Shown here in pieces: positions 1 to 7,314 of a stretch of DNA of 21,782 nucleotides. The stretch is from Chlamydiia bacterium (GTDB taxonomy: Bacteria; Chlamydiota; Chlamydiia; Chlamydiales; JAAZZY01). Positions within the stretch are counted from its first letter, which is position 1; each line of letters opens with the position of its first letter. A program made the translations under genes and the position numbers. The stretch covers positions 1 through 21,782 of the forward strand of contig JAAZZY010000011.1 of assembly GCA_014239035.1 (NCBI GenBank), in the 5' to 3' direction. The notes below the pieces were generated by a model. It worked only from the letters and a program-made list of their open reading frames with translations, had not been told where the DNA came from and ran no database searches.

Positions 1-90
1 CTCTGTTCCACTTTTAGATGTATTTATAAAGAATAATGTATCTGTTGCACTCAAAGTTCTAGCTCTATCTGTTGCAGTTGGTGTAGACAT
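1..90 (-). CDS. Partial hypothetical protein (N-terminus only, runs off left edge)
   Basis: An ATG at 90-88 opens a frame that stays open for 30 codons to the window edge, starting MSTPTATDRARTLS and rich in Thr, Ser and Ala. A GGAG Shine-Dalgarno sits at 102-99, eight bases before the ATG, which is the main reason for calling it. It lies 70 bases downstream of the translocase gene on the same strand. No signal peptide or membrane segment is visible in these 30 residues, and I do not recognise the family. A polar Ser/Thr-rich N-terminus is common in type III secreted chlamydial proteins, but that is only a hint. The opposite strand also has a short open tail (2-106) without comparable support. 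Confidence 0.5.
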   Translation of the reverse strand, partial: MSTPTATDRARTLSATDTLFFINTSKSGTE

Positions 91-160
91 ACACTTTGCT
101 CCATAAATTATTTATAAGAGCTAAGATATTAGGAGGTTTGAACAAAATTGAGCAAGAAAA

Positions 161-1714
161 TTAAGATGTTTGAGTAGACGGCGTCGTCGCATTATCTGCA
201 TCAGCTGCTTGTGCTTCTTCTTCGTTTATCTCAAGATGTGCATGGCTTTCTGTAAGTTTTTTGAATTCAAGTCCTAGTACTTTTACAGCAAGCATCCAAA
301 GACATATGACAATGAGCAAGAATATAGCAATATATGGTGCTGTGACTGCAAAGGTTGTAAAGATCATTAATAGCCCCTGATGGATTACAGATCCGCCGGA
401 TTTTCCTAAACGCGATCCCACACCATCAATGGCAGCTTTTCCCTTCTTACGGGATTCTGGGGTGAGCGGTACAAATGCAATTTCCTTTGTAGCGTCAAAG
501 ACCGTGTATTTACAGCCTCGACTTAAGCATATTTGCATAGAGCCAAAGAATGCAGCGAGTGCAAGGGGAGTCATTCCAAGGAAGCCCTCTGTAAGGCTCT
601 GCATACTTCCTTTAAACAGTAAACAGCTAAAGAAACCAACGCTTGTTAGAAGAAGCATCGCTGGGGTAATAAATGCTGCTTTGGTCCATCCAAATTTTCT
701 GATGAAAATGGAGGTAAAGACGGCTCCAACAGTGGCTACTATCCCGGTAGCAACAGTAACTTGATTAAGATAAACACTAAAATCACCAGGAGCTGGGTAG
801 AGCTGTCTAACCTGATCTTTCCATAAGACTTCGACCAAATTAATCACTAGGTTAAAAGATACGACTACTATGGCAATACATATTAAATATTTTGATTTTG
901 CTAAGTAGCTAAAGTTCTTTCTAAGTGAGAGTTTAAAGTTATTTTTAGATTTTGGCTTATAATATTTGCAGTCATGGAAAACATTTGTGTGCATCCACCG
1001 CAAAACACCAATAATAAGCACTCCAGAAACTGCTATGACAAGTGTGATATAGACAAGGCTGTGAAACCAAGGATTTGCGACCGCACCCATCTTTGAAGGA
1101 AGACGTGATAAGTAGATGCAGGCATGACCTGCAGCTATTCCTGAAAAGTTCATTCCTATTCCGAAGAAGCCGTAAAAACGAGTGGCTTCATTTACTGTAG
1201 TCGTTTCATTAGCAAATCCCCAAAATAAGATTGAGAGAATAATGCAGCTCCAAAGCTCACACATCACATAAAACAATGTAAATGACCAGTGCCTAACCAT
1301 GGAGACAAAGCCATGTGCTCCTTTGGGCAAGTGGTTGGTTAAGAAGTCGCCAAAACCATCTAATCGAAGAGAATCACTAATAGGGTACAGAATGAAGGTA
1401 AAGGCTAAAAAGTAGACTACAAAGATGCTGATCAGGATATAAAAGACCCTCTCCATGGTGTATTTGTTAGAGAGCCTGGAGAAGAATGCTGTCATTAGAA
1501 GAGCTCCTGGTAGCATCACCCAAACTTTAACAAATGGGATGATCTCTGCACCAGAGGACTGACCTGTAATTAATACAGCATCTTTTGTGTTACGTAAAAT
1601 ATTATAGACAAATCCCACGAGGAAAAAGACAATGAACATGGGTATGAATTTCTTCAGTTCATCTCTTCTAATAGGGCAGAGAGCAAGTGCAGCTGATTTC
1701 AACTTAGCCCGCAT
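161..1714 (-). CDS. tlc: ATP/ADP translocase (Npt/TLC nucleotide transporter family)
   Basis: A 517-residue polytopic inner-membrane protein with about twelve hydrophobic segments (first at about residues 23-40). Family hallmarks are visible: RNTKD at 41-45, GAEIIPFVKVW at 55-65, NLVEVLWK at 292-299 and FDATKEIAFVPL at 406-417, followed by a basic loop and KSGGSVIHQG. In intracellular bacteria this family exchanges bacterial ADP for host ATP, or imports other nucleotides; chlamydiae usually carry several paralogues with different substrates. Sequence alone does not tell me which this is, so ATP/ADP exchange is inference. The last ~25 residues are acidic, Ala/Thr-rich and probably cytoplasmic. 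The ATG at 1714 has an AGGGA ribosome site six bases upstream. A good promoter candidate lies about 135 bases upstream (1849-1878), implying a long leader and an independent transcript. Confidence 0.95.
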   Translation of the reverse strand: MRAKLKSAALALCPIRRDELKKFIPMFIVFFLVGFVYNILRNTKDAVLITGQSSGAEIIPFVKVWVMLPGALLMTAFFSRLSNKYTMERVFYILISIFVVYFLAFTFILYPISDSLRLDGFGDFLTNHLPKGAHGFVSMVRHWSFTLFYVMCELWSCIILSILFWGFANETTTVNEATRFYGFFGIGMNFSGIAAGHACIYLSRLPSKMGAVANPWFHSLVYITLVIAVSGVLIIGVLRWMHTNVFHDCKYYKPKSKNNFKLSLRKNFSYLAKSKYLICIAIVVVSFNLVINLVEVLWKDQVRQLYPAPGDFSVYLNQVTVATGIVATVGAVFTSIFIRKFGWTKAAFITPAMLLLTSVGFFSCLLFKGSMQSLTEGFLGMTPLALAAFFGSMQICLSRGCKYTVFDATKEIAFVPLTPESRKKGKAAIDGVGSRLGKSGGSVIHQGLLMIFTTFAVTAPYIAIFLLIVICLWMLAVKVLGLEFKKLTESHAHLEINEEEAQAADADNATTPSTQTS

Positions 1715-1744
1715 ACCCTTTCCCTAAGCACAAAGACTTTTTTC

Positions 1745-1766
1745 TCGAAAATCTGAAGAGATTCGA
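1745..1766 (-). other. Small hairpin in the translocase leader
   Basis: The arms TCGAAAATCT (1745-1754) and AGATTCGA (1759-1766) pair around a four-base loop with a two-base bulge. The structure lies in the presumed 5' leader of the translocase, between the candidate promoter and the ATG, and has no U-run of terminator type after it. Any regulatory role is inference. Confidence 0.25.
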
Positions 1767-1848
1767 AGTGTGAAAAGAAACAAGAAAAGTATTTATTTTC
1801 TTAATAGACTTCACTGCCACATATCAGTAAATGATAAAGATTAGGACA

Positions 1849-1878
1849 ATATTAGCAGTGATGTAAGGAATTTGTCAA
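1849..1878 (-). promoter_or_regulatory. Candidate sigma70-type promoter for the translocase gene
   Basis: On the minus strand a perfect -35 consensus TTGACA (1878-1873) is followed after 18 bases by TAATAT (1854-1849), a four-of-six match to the -10 consensus. Transcription would start near 1842, leaving a leader of about 125 bases before the ATG at 1714. It sits just after the terminator of the preceding gene, which fits an independent transcription unit. Confidence 0.45.
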
Positions 1879-1923
1879 GATGATATAATAAATTGTTTAT
1901 AAAGAACTTAAACAAAATATAAT

Positions 1924-1961
1924 AAAGGACTTTTTAGAGAAGAAGTTCTAAAAAGTCCTTT
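1924..1961 (-). terminator. Rho-independent terminator of the 152-residue membrane protein gene
   Basis: A perfect 15-bp inverted repeat, AAAGGACTTTTTAGA (1924-1938) with its complement at 1947-1961, around an 8-base loop. On the minus strand the stem is followed by TTATTATATTTTG, a T-rich tail, and begins 17 bases past the stop codon at 1979. On the plus strand no T-run follows, so the minus orientation is preferred. It isolates the gene at 1979-2437 from the translocase downstream. Confidence 0.75.
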
Positions 1962-1978
1962 ACAGAAAGCCTGGTTTA

Positions 1979-2437
1979 CTACGCAATATGGCTTTGATTT
2001 GCTAAAAGTTGATCACTATCATCACTCTTTATTTCAGAGTTATTCATGATTAGATTATATACTGATGAAACACCTTGAGCACCTAGTGATCCAACAGCGT
2101 ATACAGCTCTAAAAGGAAGCTTTACTGCAAAAACTGTCGCGTTTACAGTTACATCAGCTGCAACTTGAAAACCTTTAGTTGCAAGTGCTGCAGTACCAGC
2201 ACCCATTACTGTTCCAATAATAGGTCCAGCAACCATCCAGGCAGGATTATCTGTGGCTAAGGTCCATCCTAAACCCGTGATAGATCCTGCTAAGAACCCT
2301 AAGCCTCCCGTTTGCATGGTAACAGGGCCCATAGCATTTGCAATACCTCGAGAGATACCACTCTCAGTTTTATTGATGATAGTTATCTGCTGAGGCTGAA
2401 GCACAGCCGGGGTTGCTCTTTGAACTTGTTGTACCAT
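1979..2437 (-). CDS. Small Gly-rich protein with bilobed hydrophobic hairpin (Inc-like candidate)
   Basis: 152 residues, family not recognised. A polar, Gln-rich N-terminus (1-40) is followed by two hydrophobic segments at about 44-61 and 68-86, joined by only a six-residue turn (TDNPAW) and rich in Gly and Ala with GxxxG-type spacing. A weaker hydrophobic stretch (about 99-125) and a polar C-terminal tail follow. Two close transmembrane helices with a short turn is the layout of chlamydial inclusion membrane (Inc) proteins; it is also seen in glycine-zipper envelope proteins, so the assignment is inference. There is no cleavable signal peptide. The ATG has a perfect AGGAGG site at 2450-2445, seven bases upstream, the strongest in the window, and the gene has its own terminator, so it looks like a single-gene unit expressed at a good level. 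Confidence 0.8.
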   Translation of the reverse strand: MVQQVQRATPAVLQPQQITIINKTESGISRGIANAMGPVTMQTGGLGFLAGSITGLGWTLATDNPAWMVAGPIIGTVMGAGTAALATKGFQVAADVTVNATVFAVKLPFRAVYAVGSLGAQGVSSVYNLIMNNSEIKSDDSDQLLANQSHIA

Positions 2438-2484
2438 AAAAATATCCTCCTAAGACGTAAAGTGTATAATTTAGAACAGCAGTG

Positions 2485-2490
2485 ATTATA
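2485..2490 (-). promoter_or_regulatory. Candidate -10 box upstream of the 152-residue gene
   Basis: A perfect TATAAT on the minus strand lies 48 bases upstream of the ATG at 2437. No convincing -35 stands at 16-18 bases, but the region further upstream is extremely AT-rich and contains TATATTCTT twice at an 11-base period (2523-2515 and 2512-2504), which could act as an UP-type element. Position and AT richness are seen; promoter function is inferred. Confidence 0.3.
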
Positions 2491-2535
2491 TGTTCAAAAT
2501 ATTAAGAATATATAAAGAATATAACAAATTGAGGG

Positions 2536-3735
2536 CTAATCTTTATTTGAAAGAGCGTTGACGCCCGGAAGATGACCTTTCTCAATTAACTCAATCGATG
2601 CACCGCCACCTGTTGAGATGTGGTCAAATGAATCTTGTAGGCCTAATTTCTCAATGGCAGCGGCAGAGTCTCCCCCACCAATGACTTTAATGGCATTAAT
2701 TTGTGAAAGTTTTTGCGCTATCTTTTGGGTCCCGTATGAGAAAGGTTTAATTTCACAAATACCTAAAGGTCCATTCCAAAAAATAATTTGAGAAGGCTCT
2801 AAGGCTTTAGAAAAAGCATCGATTGTGAGAGGCCCCATATCGACAGCAATTAAATGCTCCTCTATGGGATCATTTATGCCCAGGATTTGTGTTTGGCCAT
2901 CTGAGCTAATTTGATCGGTAAAAAGTAGATCTTGAGGCAGAACTAAATTGATTCTTTTACTTTCACATTCTTTGAGGATTTCTTTAGCAGCTTGGATATA
3001 TTCATCTTCAACAAGTGATTTACCTAATGAGCGACCCTGAGCTTTTAAAAAGGTGTTAGCCATGGCCCCACCTATTAAAAGGGTGTCAACCTTTTGGATT
3101 AGGCTCTTTAACACACCTATCTTTGTTGATATTTTGGCTCCTCCAATAATGGCACAAAGATGTTTCTGAGGATTTAAGATATAGTCTTGAAAGTATCTTA
3201 GCTCTTTTTCAAGTAAGAGACCAGCTACAGCCTTTTGAGGAAAAAACTTTGGGACATCAACAATAGATGCTTGATTGCGATGACAGCATCCAAATGCATC
3301 GTTGATAAAGATATCACATCCCTTTGAAAGTTCTTTAGCAAAATCTTCACCAGATCCATTTGTTTCTTCGGAATGAAAACGCAAGTTTTCGAGCATTAAA
3401 ATCTCCCCGCACTTGAGGGATTCTTTAAGAGTATTGACCTCTTCTCCTATACAGTCTGGAGCCATTTTGACTTCTTTATTTAAAAGGGTATTCAGTCTTT
3501 GTGCACAAACTTTTAGGCTTAGTTTAGATTCAAACTTTCCTTTAGGTCTATTAAGATGACTCATCAAAATGATAGCGCAGTCTTTTTCTAGAAGATATTT
3601 TATAGTCAACAGAGCCTCTTGCAATCGATGATCATTTGCAATAACCCCTTCAGGATCAAGGGGCAGATTAAGATCTACCCGCATTAAAATTTTTTGATGA
3701 TCAACACTTAGATCTTTTAAACTCTTTTTGAGCAT
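2536..3735 (-). CDS. pgk: Phosphoglycerate kinase
   Basis: Converts 1,3-bisphosphoglycerate plus ADP to 3-phosphoglycerate plus ATP in cytoplasmic glycolysis. At 399 residues it has the normal length of a bacterial enzyme. Visible signatures include RVDLNLP at 19-25, the substrate-binding SHLNRPKG, DAFGCCHR (the usual DAFGxxHR), GGAKISTKIG, NGPLG at 321-325, and the nucleotide-site GGGDSAAA and STGGGAS near the C-terminus. Both domains are complete, with no missing catalytic segment. The ATG at 3735 lies only 11 bases after the stop of the ankyrin protein gene, with a weak AGG as ribosome site, so the two are very probably co-transcribed. I see no clear hairpin terminator in the 98 bases after the stop. 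Confidence 0.97.
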   Translation of the reverse strand: MLKKSLKDLSVDHQKILMRVDLNLPLDPEGVIANDHRLQEALLTIKYLLEKDCAIILMSHLNRPKGKFESKLSLKVCAQRLNTLLNKEVKMAPDCIGEEVNTLKESLKCGEILMLENLRFHSEETNGSGEDFAKELSKGCDIFINDAFGCCHRNQASIVDVPKFFPQKAVAGLLLEKELRYFQDYILNPQKHLCAIIGGAKISTKIGVLKSLIQKVDTLLIGGAMANTFLKAQGRSLGKSLVEDEYIQAAKEILKECESKRINLVLPQDLLFTDQISSDGQTQILGINDPIEEHLIAVDMGPLTIDAFSKALEPSQIIFWNGPLGICEIKPFSYGTQKIAQKLSQINAIKVIGGGDSAAAIEKLGLQDSFDHISTGGGASIELIEKGHLPGVNALSNKD

Positions 3736-3746
3736 GAAGGCCTAAA

Positions 3747-6617
3747 CTAGTTTGATTTTTCATTAGGCTTAGGAAGCATCTTAAGTATGGTTCCCAATTT
3801 TTTTTCCTTCGCAATATCAGCAGGGGTCTCACCTAATTTATTTTCTAGGGTTGCATCAGCTTTTTGGCTCAAAAGTGCTCTCACGTTCGCTTGATCACCA
3901 AGTGCTACTGCGATATGCATAGGAGTCCTTCCTTCACTATCGGGTTCGTTGACACTCAAACCAGATTTAACAAAGTGATCTATAGTATCAGCAGAGTTAG
4001 CTCGCATTGCTGCGTAGTGAAGCGCTCCTAAGCCTCTGTCATCTTTCACGGAGATATCCACGCCCCGAACCTCAAAATGCTCAACTCCCTTAGTGTTGCC
4101 ATTGAGAATCATATTTAAAAACGCCAAAGATTTTCTCTCATTATTTCTATCTATGAATAGGCTTGCTCCAAAGCTCAGCATTTTATCAACAAATTCCATT
4201 TTACCATTTGCCAGAGCCACAGCTAAAGGAGTCTTACCAGCTGAATTGGCAGCATTAAGATTAGCAGCTTTTAGTGAAAATTCTTCAAGAGCTTCGATAT
4301 TTCCCTTTTTAGCAACTACGTGCAGTGCTGTCTCCCCATTATTATCTCGAGCGTCTAAACTTATTCCCGCATTTATTGCTGCGCTCATAGCTTGTACGTC
4401 ATTTAATTCTGCTGCGGCATGTAGAAGAGTTTTCTGACTGGCATCGCGCGCATCTAACATACTCTGACCTGCCATACCACTAAGGACCACTGAAGTCGTT
4501 TTAGAATCTGCAATTTTCATTAAATCATGCAGACCTGTAGGCCCTTGCCCATCAGTAACAACTAGAGCAGTACTTGTGAGAAGATTGGTAATGTGGGCTG
4601 TATCTCGTCTAATGACGGCTTGTTGAAGCTCAATCTGCCCCTCTTGATAAACAAATCCTCCGTTTTCCATTAAGAGTGTCATAGCATCAGTATGCCCATT
4701 GACAGCCGCATAGTAGAGAGGCGTATTGCCACTACGATCTTTCCAGTTAATTGCTTCTCCTACATCTTGCAAGAGCTCTCTAACTACTGCAACATCTCCT
4801 TGCATTGCCGCATGGTGCACTGCATTTCTACCTTGATTATCAACTATAATGGGGTTTGCGCCAACAGCTAAGAGACCACTGACTCCCTCCGGTTGTCTTT
4901 CTATCACAGAGAGATGAAGAGGGGTAAATCCTTGGCCGTCAGCTATGTCAACACCCGAATCATCTGACCCAAGTGCGTAAGGAGCTAATAGTTTAATCGC
5001 GTCACCATTTCCCATGGCCGCAGCATAGTGAATGGGAAGTCTACCTTGTCCATCTACTGCTTTTGGATCAGCACCGCGCTGCATAAGCTCGGTAACAATA
5101 TTATCCTTACCATATGATGCAGCAAAGTGCAGAGCTGTAAGCCCATTATTATCGGCAGCAGCTAAGTCAGTATTAAATAAGCTTCCTATTATTCCCTCTT
5201 GCTTAGTAATGAGGGCAAGCATCAGGGCTGATTGTCCATCCGCATCAACCTCATTTAAATTGGTCCCTGAAAGCATTTTTGTTTGAAGATCTACAAAGTC
5301 TCCATTAGCAACAGCGACATGTAAAGGTAGATCTTTTTGACCTGCTATCATTGAAGCTCCTACTTCTTTTAAGAGCTCGGCAACATCACTATGCCCTAAT
5401 TTTACAGCAGTATAACGTGCGGAGCGCCCAGAAAGAGGAACAAGGCTTGGGTCAGCTTTGGCTTCTAAAAGGCGTGCAACAACAGCTGTTTGATTATTGG
5501 CTGCTGCTTGATAAAGTGGGGTTTCTAAAGTGTTGTCTAGGCCGTCTACTGGGACGTTATTTGAAAGCAAGGCACCAACGGCAGCTAACTTCCCTCGACC
5601 TGCAGCCATGTGTAGGGCTGTGCGACCTGCTTCGTCTTTGGCTGCCCCATCTACTCCATGTGCAAATAGTCGATGTACCACGTTGTCGTGCCCATGGAAG
5701 CCAGCTAGATGAAGTGGGCTTGCTTGAGAACCGGAAGAAGGGAGTTTAGCGCCGTAAGATACTAAATTATCTATGGCATTTGGATTGTTACATTCAGCCG
5801 CATATTCGAATGGAGAACGACCATATAGATCTATTTGATTTGCGTCATATTCCTTGGAAAATAGAAGTGACATTATTGAGGCTGAATTCTGGTTTGTTGC
5901 AGCATAGTGCCAAACACCTGCGCCACTATCATCTTTACTTGTAACAGATCCTCCTCGCTCTAGAAGTAGTTCAAAACAAGTAGCACTATTTGCTGCCGCA
6001 AAAAGAATAGGCGTGCGACCTTTTTTATCTGTTTCATCTAGTTTTGCCCCTGCATCAAGTAAAGCCGTTAAGACTTCCTTGTTACCTGAAAGAGCTGCTA
6101 AATGAACAGGTGTACGACCCCCGCTATCTTTTGCATCTAAGTTGACATCGGCATCTACAAAAAAGCCAACTGACTCACCAGTTCCTATTGCAGCAATAGC
6201 GTGCAAAGGTGCACTCAGATTAGCATCACGTTGCTCTAGAGAAGAGCCCAAGGCATAGACCATAGCTCCGTCTAAATCTCCTCTTTCAAGTGCAGCTGTA
6301 AAAGTTGTTCTTCCTACAGCATCCACTTTATTAAGTGAGACTTGTCCTTCTTGAATTTTCTCACAAGCTTTCTCTTTGTCTGTCAAACCCCAAATTAAGT
6401 AGTAAATCTCATTGAAAGGTGACTTAATTATTCGAAAAGCATTACTAGGAAAGTTTCGAAGAGCCTGCAGAACTGAAGTATCACTCAAGTCGAAAAGGTT
6501 TTGAACAAACTCTACAATCCCTGGAGGGCAAGCCTCTTCAAATTTTTCAGAATACTGAGGAAGGATTTGATTTTGTACTGGTGCTGGATTGGTGCTGGTT
6601 GCTCCGATATCTCCCAT
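3747..6617 (-). CDS. Large ankyrin-repeat protein (about 26 repeats), probable host-interaction protein
   Basis: 956 residues. Residues 1-100 are not ankyrin: a Pro/Gln-rich start, then helical segments with the partly hydrophobic IYYLIWGL around 71-78. From about 101 to 945 I can lay out some 26 consecutive units of 31-38 residues, most keeping the core G-R-T-P/A-L-H-x-A-A followed by a leucine helix and GA-D. Units around 440-480, 690-760 and 850-880 are degenerate. Ankyrin arrays bind proteins; in intracellular bacteria they are often secreted effectors, but no secretion signal can be proven here. The start is supported by AAGGAG at 6631-6626, eight bases before the ATG. It is followed 11 bases later by pgk and preceded by pdxT after a 118-base gap holding a possible promoter. 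No enzymatic domain is visible. Confidence 0.93.
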   Translation of the reverse strand: MGDIGATSTNPAPVQNQILPQYSEKFEEACPPGIVEFVQNLFDLSDTSVLQALRNFPSNAFRIIKSPFNEIYYLIWGLTDKEKACEKIQEGQVSLNKVDAVGRTTFTAALERGDLDGAMVYALGSSLEQRDANLSAPLHAIAAIGTGESVGFFVDADVNLDAKDSGGRTPVHLAALSGNKEVLTALLDAGAKLDETDKKGRTPILFAAANSATCFELLLERGGSVTSKDDSGAGVWHYAATNQNSASIMSLLFSKEYDANQIDLYGRSPFEYAAECNNPNAIDNLVSYGAKLPSSGSQASPLHLAGFHGHDNVVHRLFAHGVDGAAKDEAGRTALHMAAGRGKLAAVGALLSNNVPVDGLDNTLETPLYQAAANNQTAVVARLLEAKADPSLVPLSGRSARYTAVKLGHSDVAELLKEVGASMIAGQKDLPLHVAVANGDFVDLQTKMLSGTNLNEVDADGQSALMLALITKQEGIIGSLFNTDLAAADNNGLTALHFAASYGKDNIVTELMQRGADPKAVDGQGRLPIHYAAAMGNGDAIKLLAPYALGSDDSGVDIADGQGFTPLHLSVIERQPEGVSGLLAVGANPIIVDNQGRNAVHHAAMQGDVAVVRELLQDVGEAINWKDRSGNTPLYYAAVNGHTDAMTLLMENGGFVYQEGQIELQQAVIRRDTAHITNLLTSTALVVTDGQGPTGLHDLMKIADSKTTSVVLSGMAGQSMLDARDASQKTLLHAAAELNDVQAMSAAINAGISLDARDNNGETALHVVAKKGNIEALEEFSLKAANLNAANSAGKTPLAVALANGKMEFVDKMLSFGASLFIDRNNERKSLAFLNMILNGNTKGVEHFEVRGVDISVKDDRGLGALHYAAMRANSADTIDHFVKSGLSVNEPDSEGRTPMHIAVALGDQANVRALLSQKADATLENKLGETPADIAKEKKLGTILKMLPKPNEKSN

Positions 6618-6660
6618 CTTGACTGCTCCTTGCTTTTTTCAAAAAAGCCTTTTGAATCTC

Positions 6661-6690
6661 TTTAAATTATTTTCTTGCAACCAATTTAAA
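6661..6690. repeat. AT-rich inverted repeat in the pdxT-ankyrin gap
   Basis: TTTAAATT (6661-6668) and AATTTAAA (6683-6690) form an 8-bp inverted repeat around a 14-base spacer. The right arm overlaps the candidate -10 box of the ankyrin gene. It is too AT-rich to make a firm terminator and has no stable GC stem. An operator role is possible but speculative. Confidence 0.3.
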
Positions 6691-6712
6691 GTTCGAGCAA
6701 GCAAAAAATCAA
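6684..6712 (-). promoter_or_regulatory. Candidate promoter of the ankyrin-pgk unit
   Basis: On the minus strand TTGATT (6712-6707) and TTAAAT (6689-6684) are separated by 17 bases; each matches the sigma70 consensus at four of six positions. The predicted start would leave a leader of about 60 bases before the ATG at 6617. In AT-rich DNA such matches arise easily, so confidence is modest. Confidence 0.3.
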
Positions 6713-6735
6713 GGTTTTTATTGAGAATATGAAAT

Positions 6736-7314
6736 TTATTTATTTACATCTACCTGCTGGCAGCATTTAGCAAAATAATTATGAAGGGAAGTATCCATTG
6801 AAATTTCAGGATGAAATGAACAGCCAATGTGTAGGCCCTGCTGCACTATAACCGGATTTTGGCCATGTTTTGCTAGGATTTTGACCGCTGGTCCTACTTT
6901 AATAATTTTTGGAGCTCGGATAAAACATCCTTTAATCATAACGCTCTGCCCATCAAGTTGTGCATCAACTGCTGTCTCAAAGGAATCTATTTGAGAGCCG
7001 TATGCATTTCGTGATGTGGTTAGATCCATTAACTTTAGGGTGGGAACACTTTGCCCGACAATTTCCTTTGAAAGCAGAATCAGTCCACAACATGTTCCAA
7101 AGATGGGCTTATTTTTTCCAAACTCAAGTAGAGCCTGCCAAAAAAGATCCTTTAAAAGTTTGAGGTGAGTAGTTGTTTCACCACCTGGAATAATTAGACC
7201 TGAGCACTTCTTTAGATCTTCAGGGTGCTTGACAAAAGCTGCGCTAACTCCAATTTTTTCTAGGCAATCAAAATGTCTTTGAAAGGCTCCTTGAAGAGCT
7301 AAAACTCCAATCAA
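6736..7314 (-). CDS. pdxT: Pyridoxal 5'-phosphate synthase glutaminase subunit PdxT (TTG start)
   Basis: Class I glutamine amidotransferase that supplies ammonia to PdxS for direct synthesis of pyridoxal 5'-phosphate. The 192 residues match the family in length. The N-terminal VLALQGAF, the PGGETTT loop at 44-50, the nucleophile elbow GTCCG with Cys75, and the FHPE pair His168/Glu170 are all present, so the Cys-His-Glu triad is intact. The start appears to be TTG at 7314: it follows the pdxS TAA with no gap, there is no in-frame ATG in the first 95 codons, and GAGG lies six bases upstream inside the pdxS end. This points to coupled translation and fixed stoichiometry with PdxS. Confidence 0.95.
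   Translation of the reverse strand: MIGVLALQGAFQRHFDCLEKIGVSAAFVKHPEDLKKCSGLIIPGGETTTHLKLLKDLFWQALLEFGKNKPIFGTCCGLILLSKEIVGQSVPTLKLMDLTTSRNAYGSQIDSFETAVDAQLDGQSVMIKGCFIRAPKIIKVGPAVKILAKHGQNPVIVQQGLHIGCSFHPEISMDTSLHNYFAKCCQQVDVNK

Noticed and set aside
2..106. Possible plus-strand C-terminal tail ending with TAA at 104-106
   Set aside because: It is open for 34 codons but has no recognisable family, and the opposite strand has a better case with GGAG plus ATG. It cannot be settled without sequence to the left.
131..136. AGGAGG on the plus strand as a ribosome site
   Set aside because: No start codon at suitable distance leads to more than a handful of codons.
429..764. Plus-strand 111-codon frame opposite the translocase
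   Set aside because: Fully inside the translocase gene; composition follows the antisense of membrane codons.
4093..4437. Plus-strand 114-codon frame opposite the ankyrin gene
   Set aside because: Antisense shadow with Ala/Ser/Leu-biased composition and no independent support.
5351..5749. Plus-strand 132-codon frame opposite the ankyrin gene
   Set aside because: It lies wholly inside the well-supported ankyrin coding region; its Leu/Arg-rich product is an antisense artefact of repeat codons, with no ribosome site or family match.
6632..6648. GCTTTTTTCAAAAAAGC palindrome as a terminator for pdxT
   Set aside because: It is almost all A/T with a minimal loop, lies close to the ankyrin ribosome site, and has no T-run after it on the minus strand.
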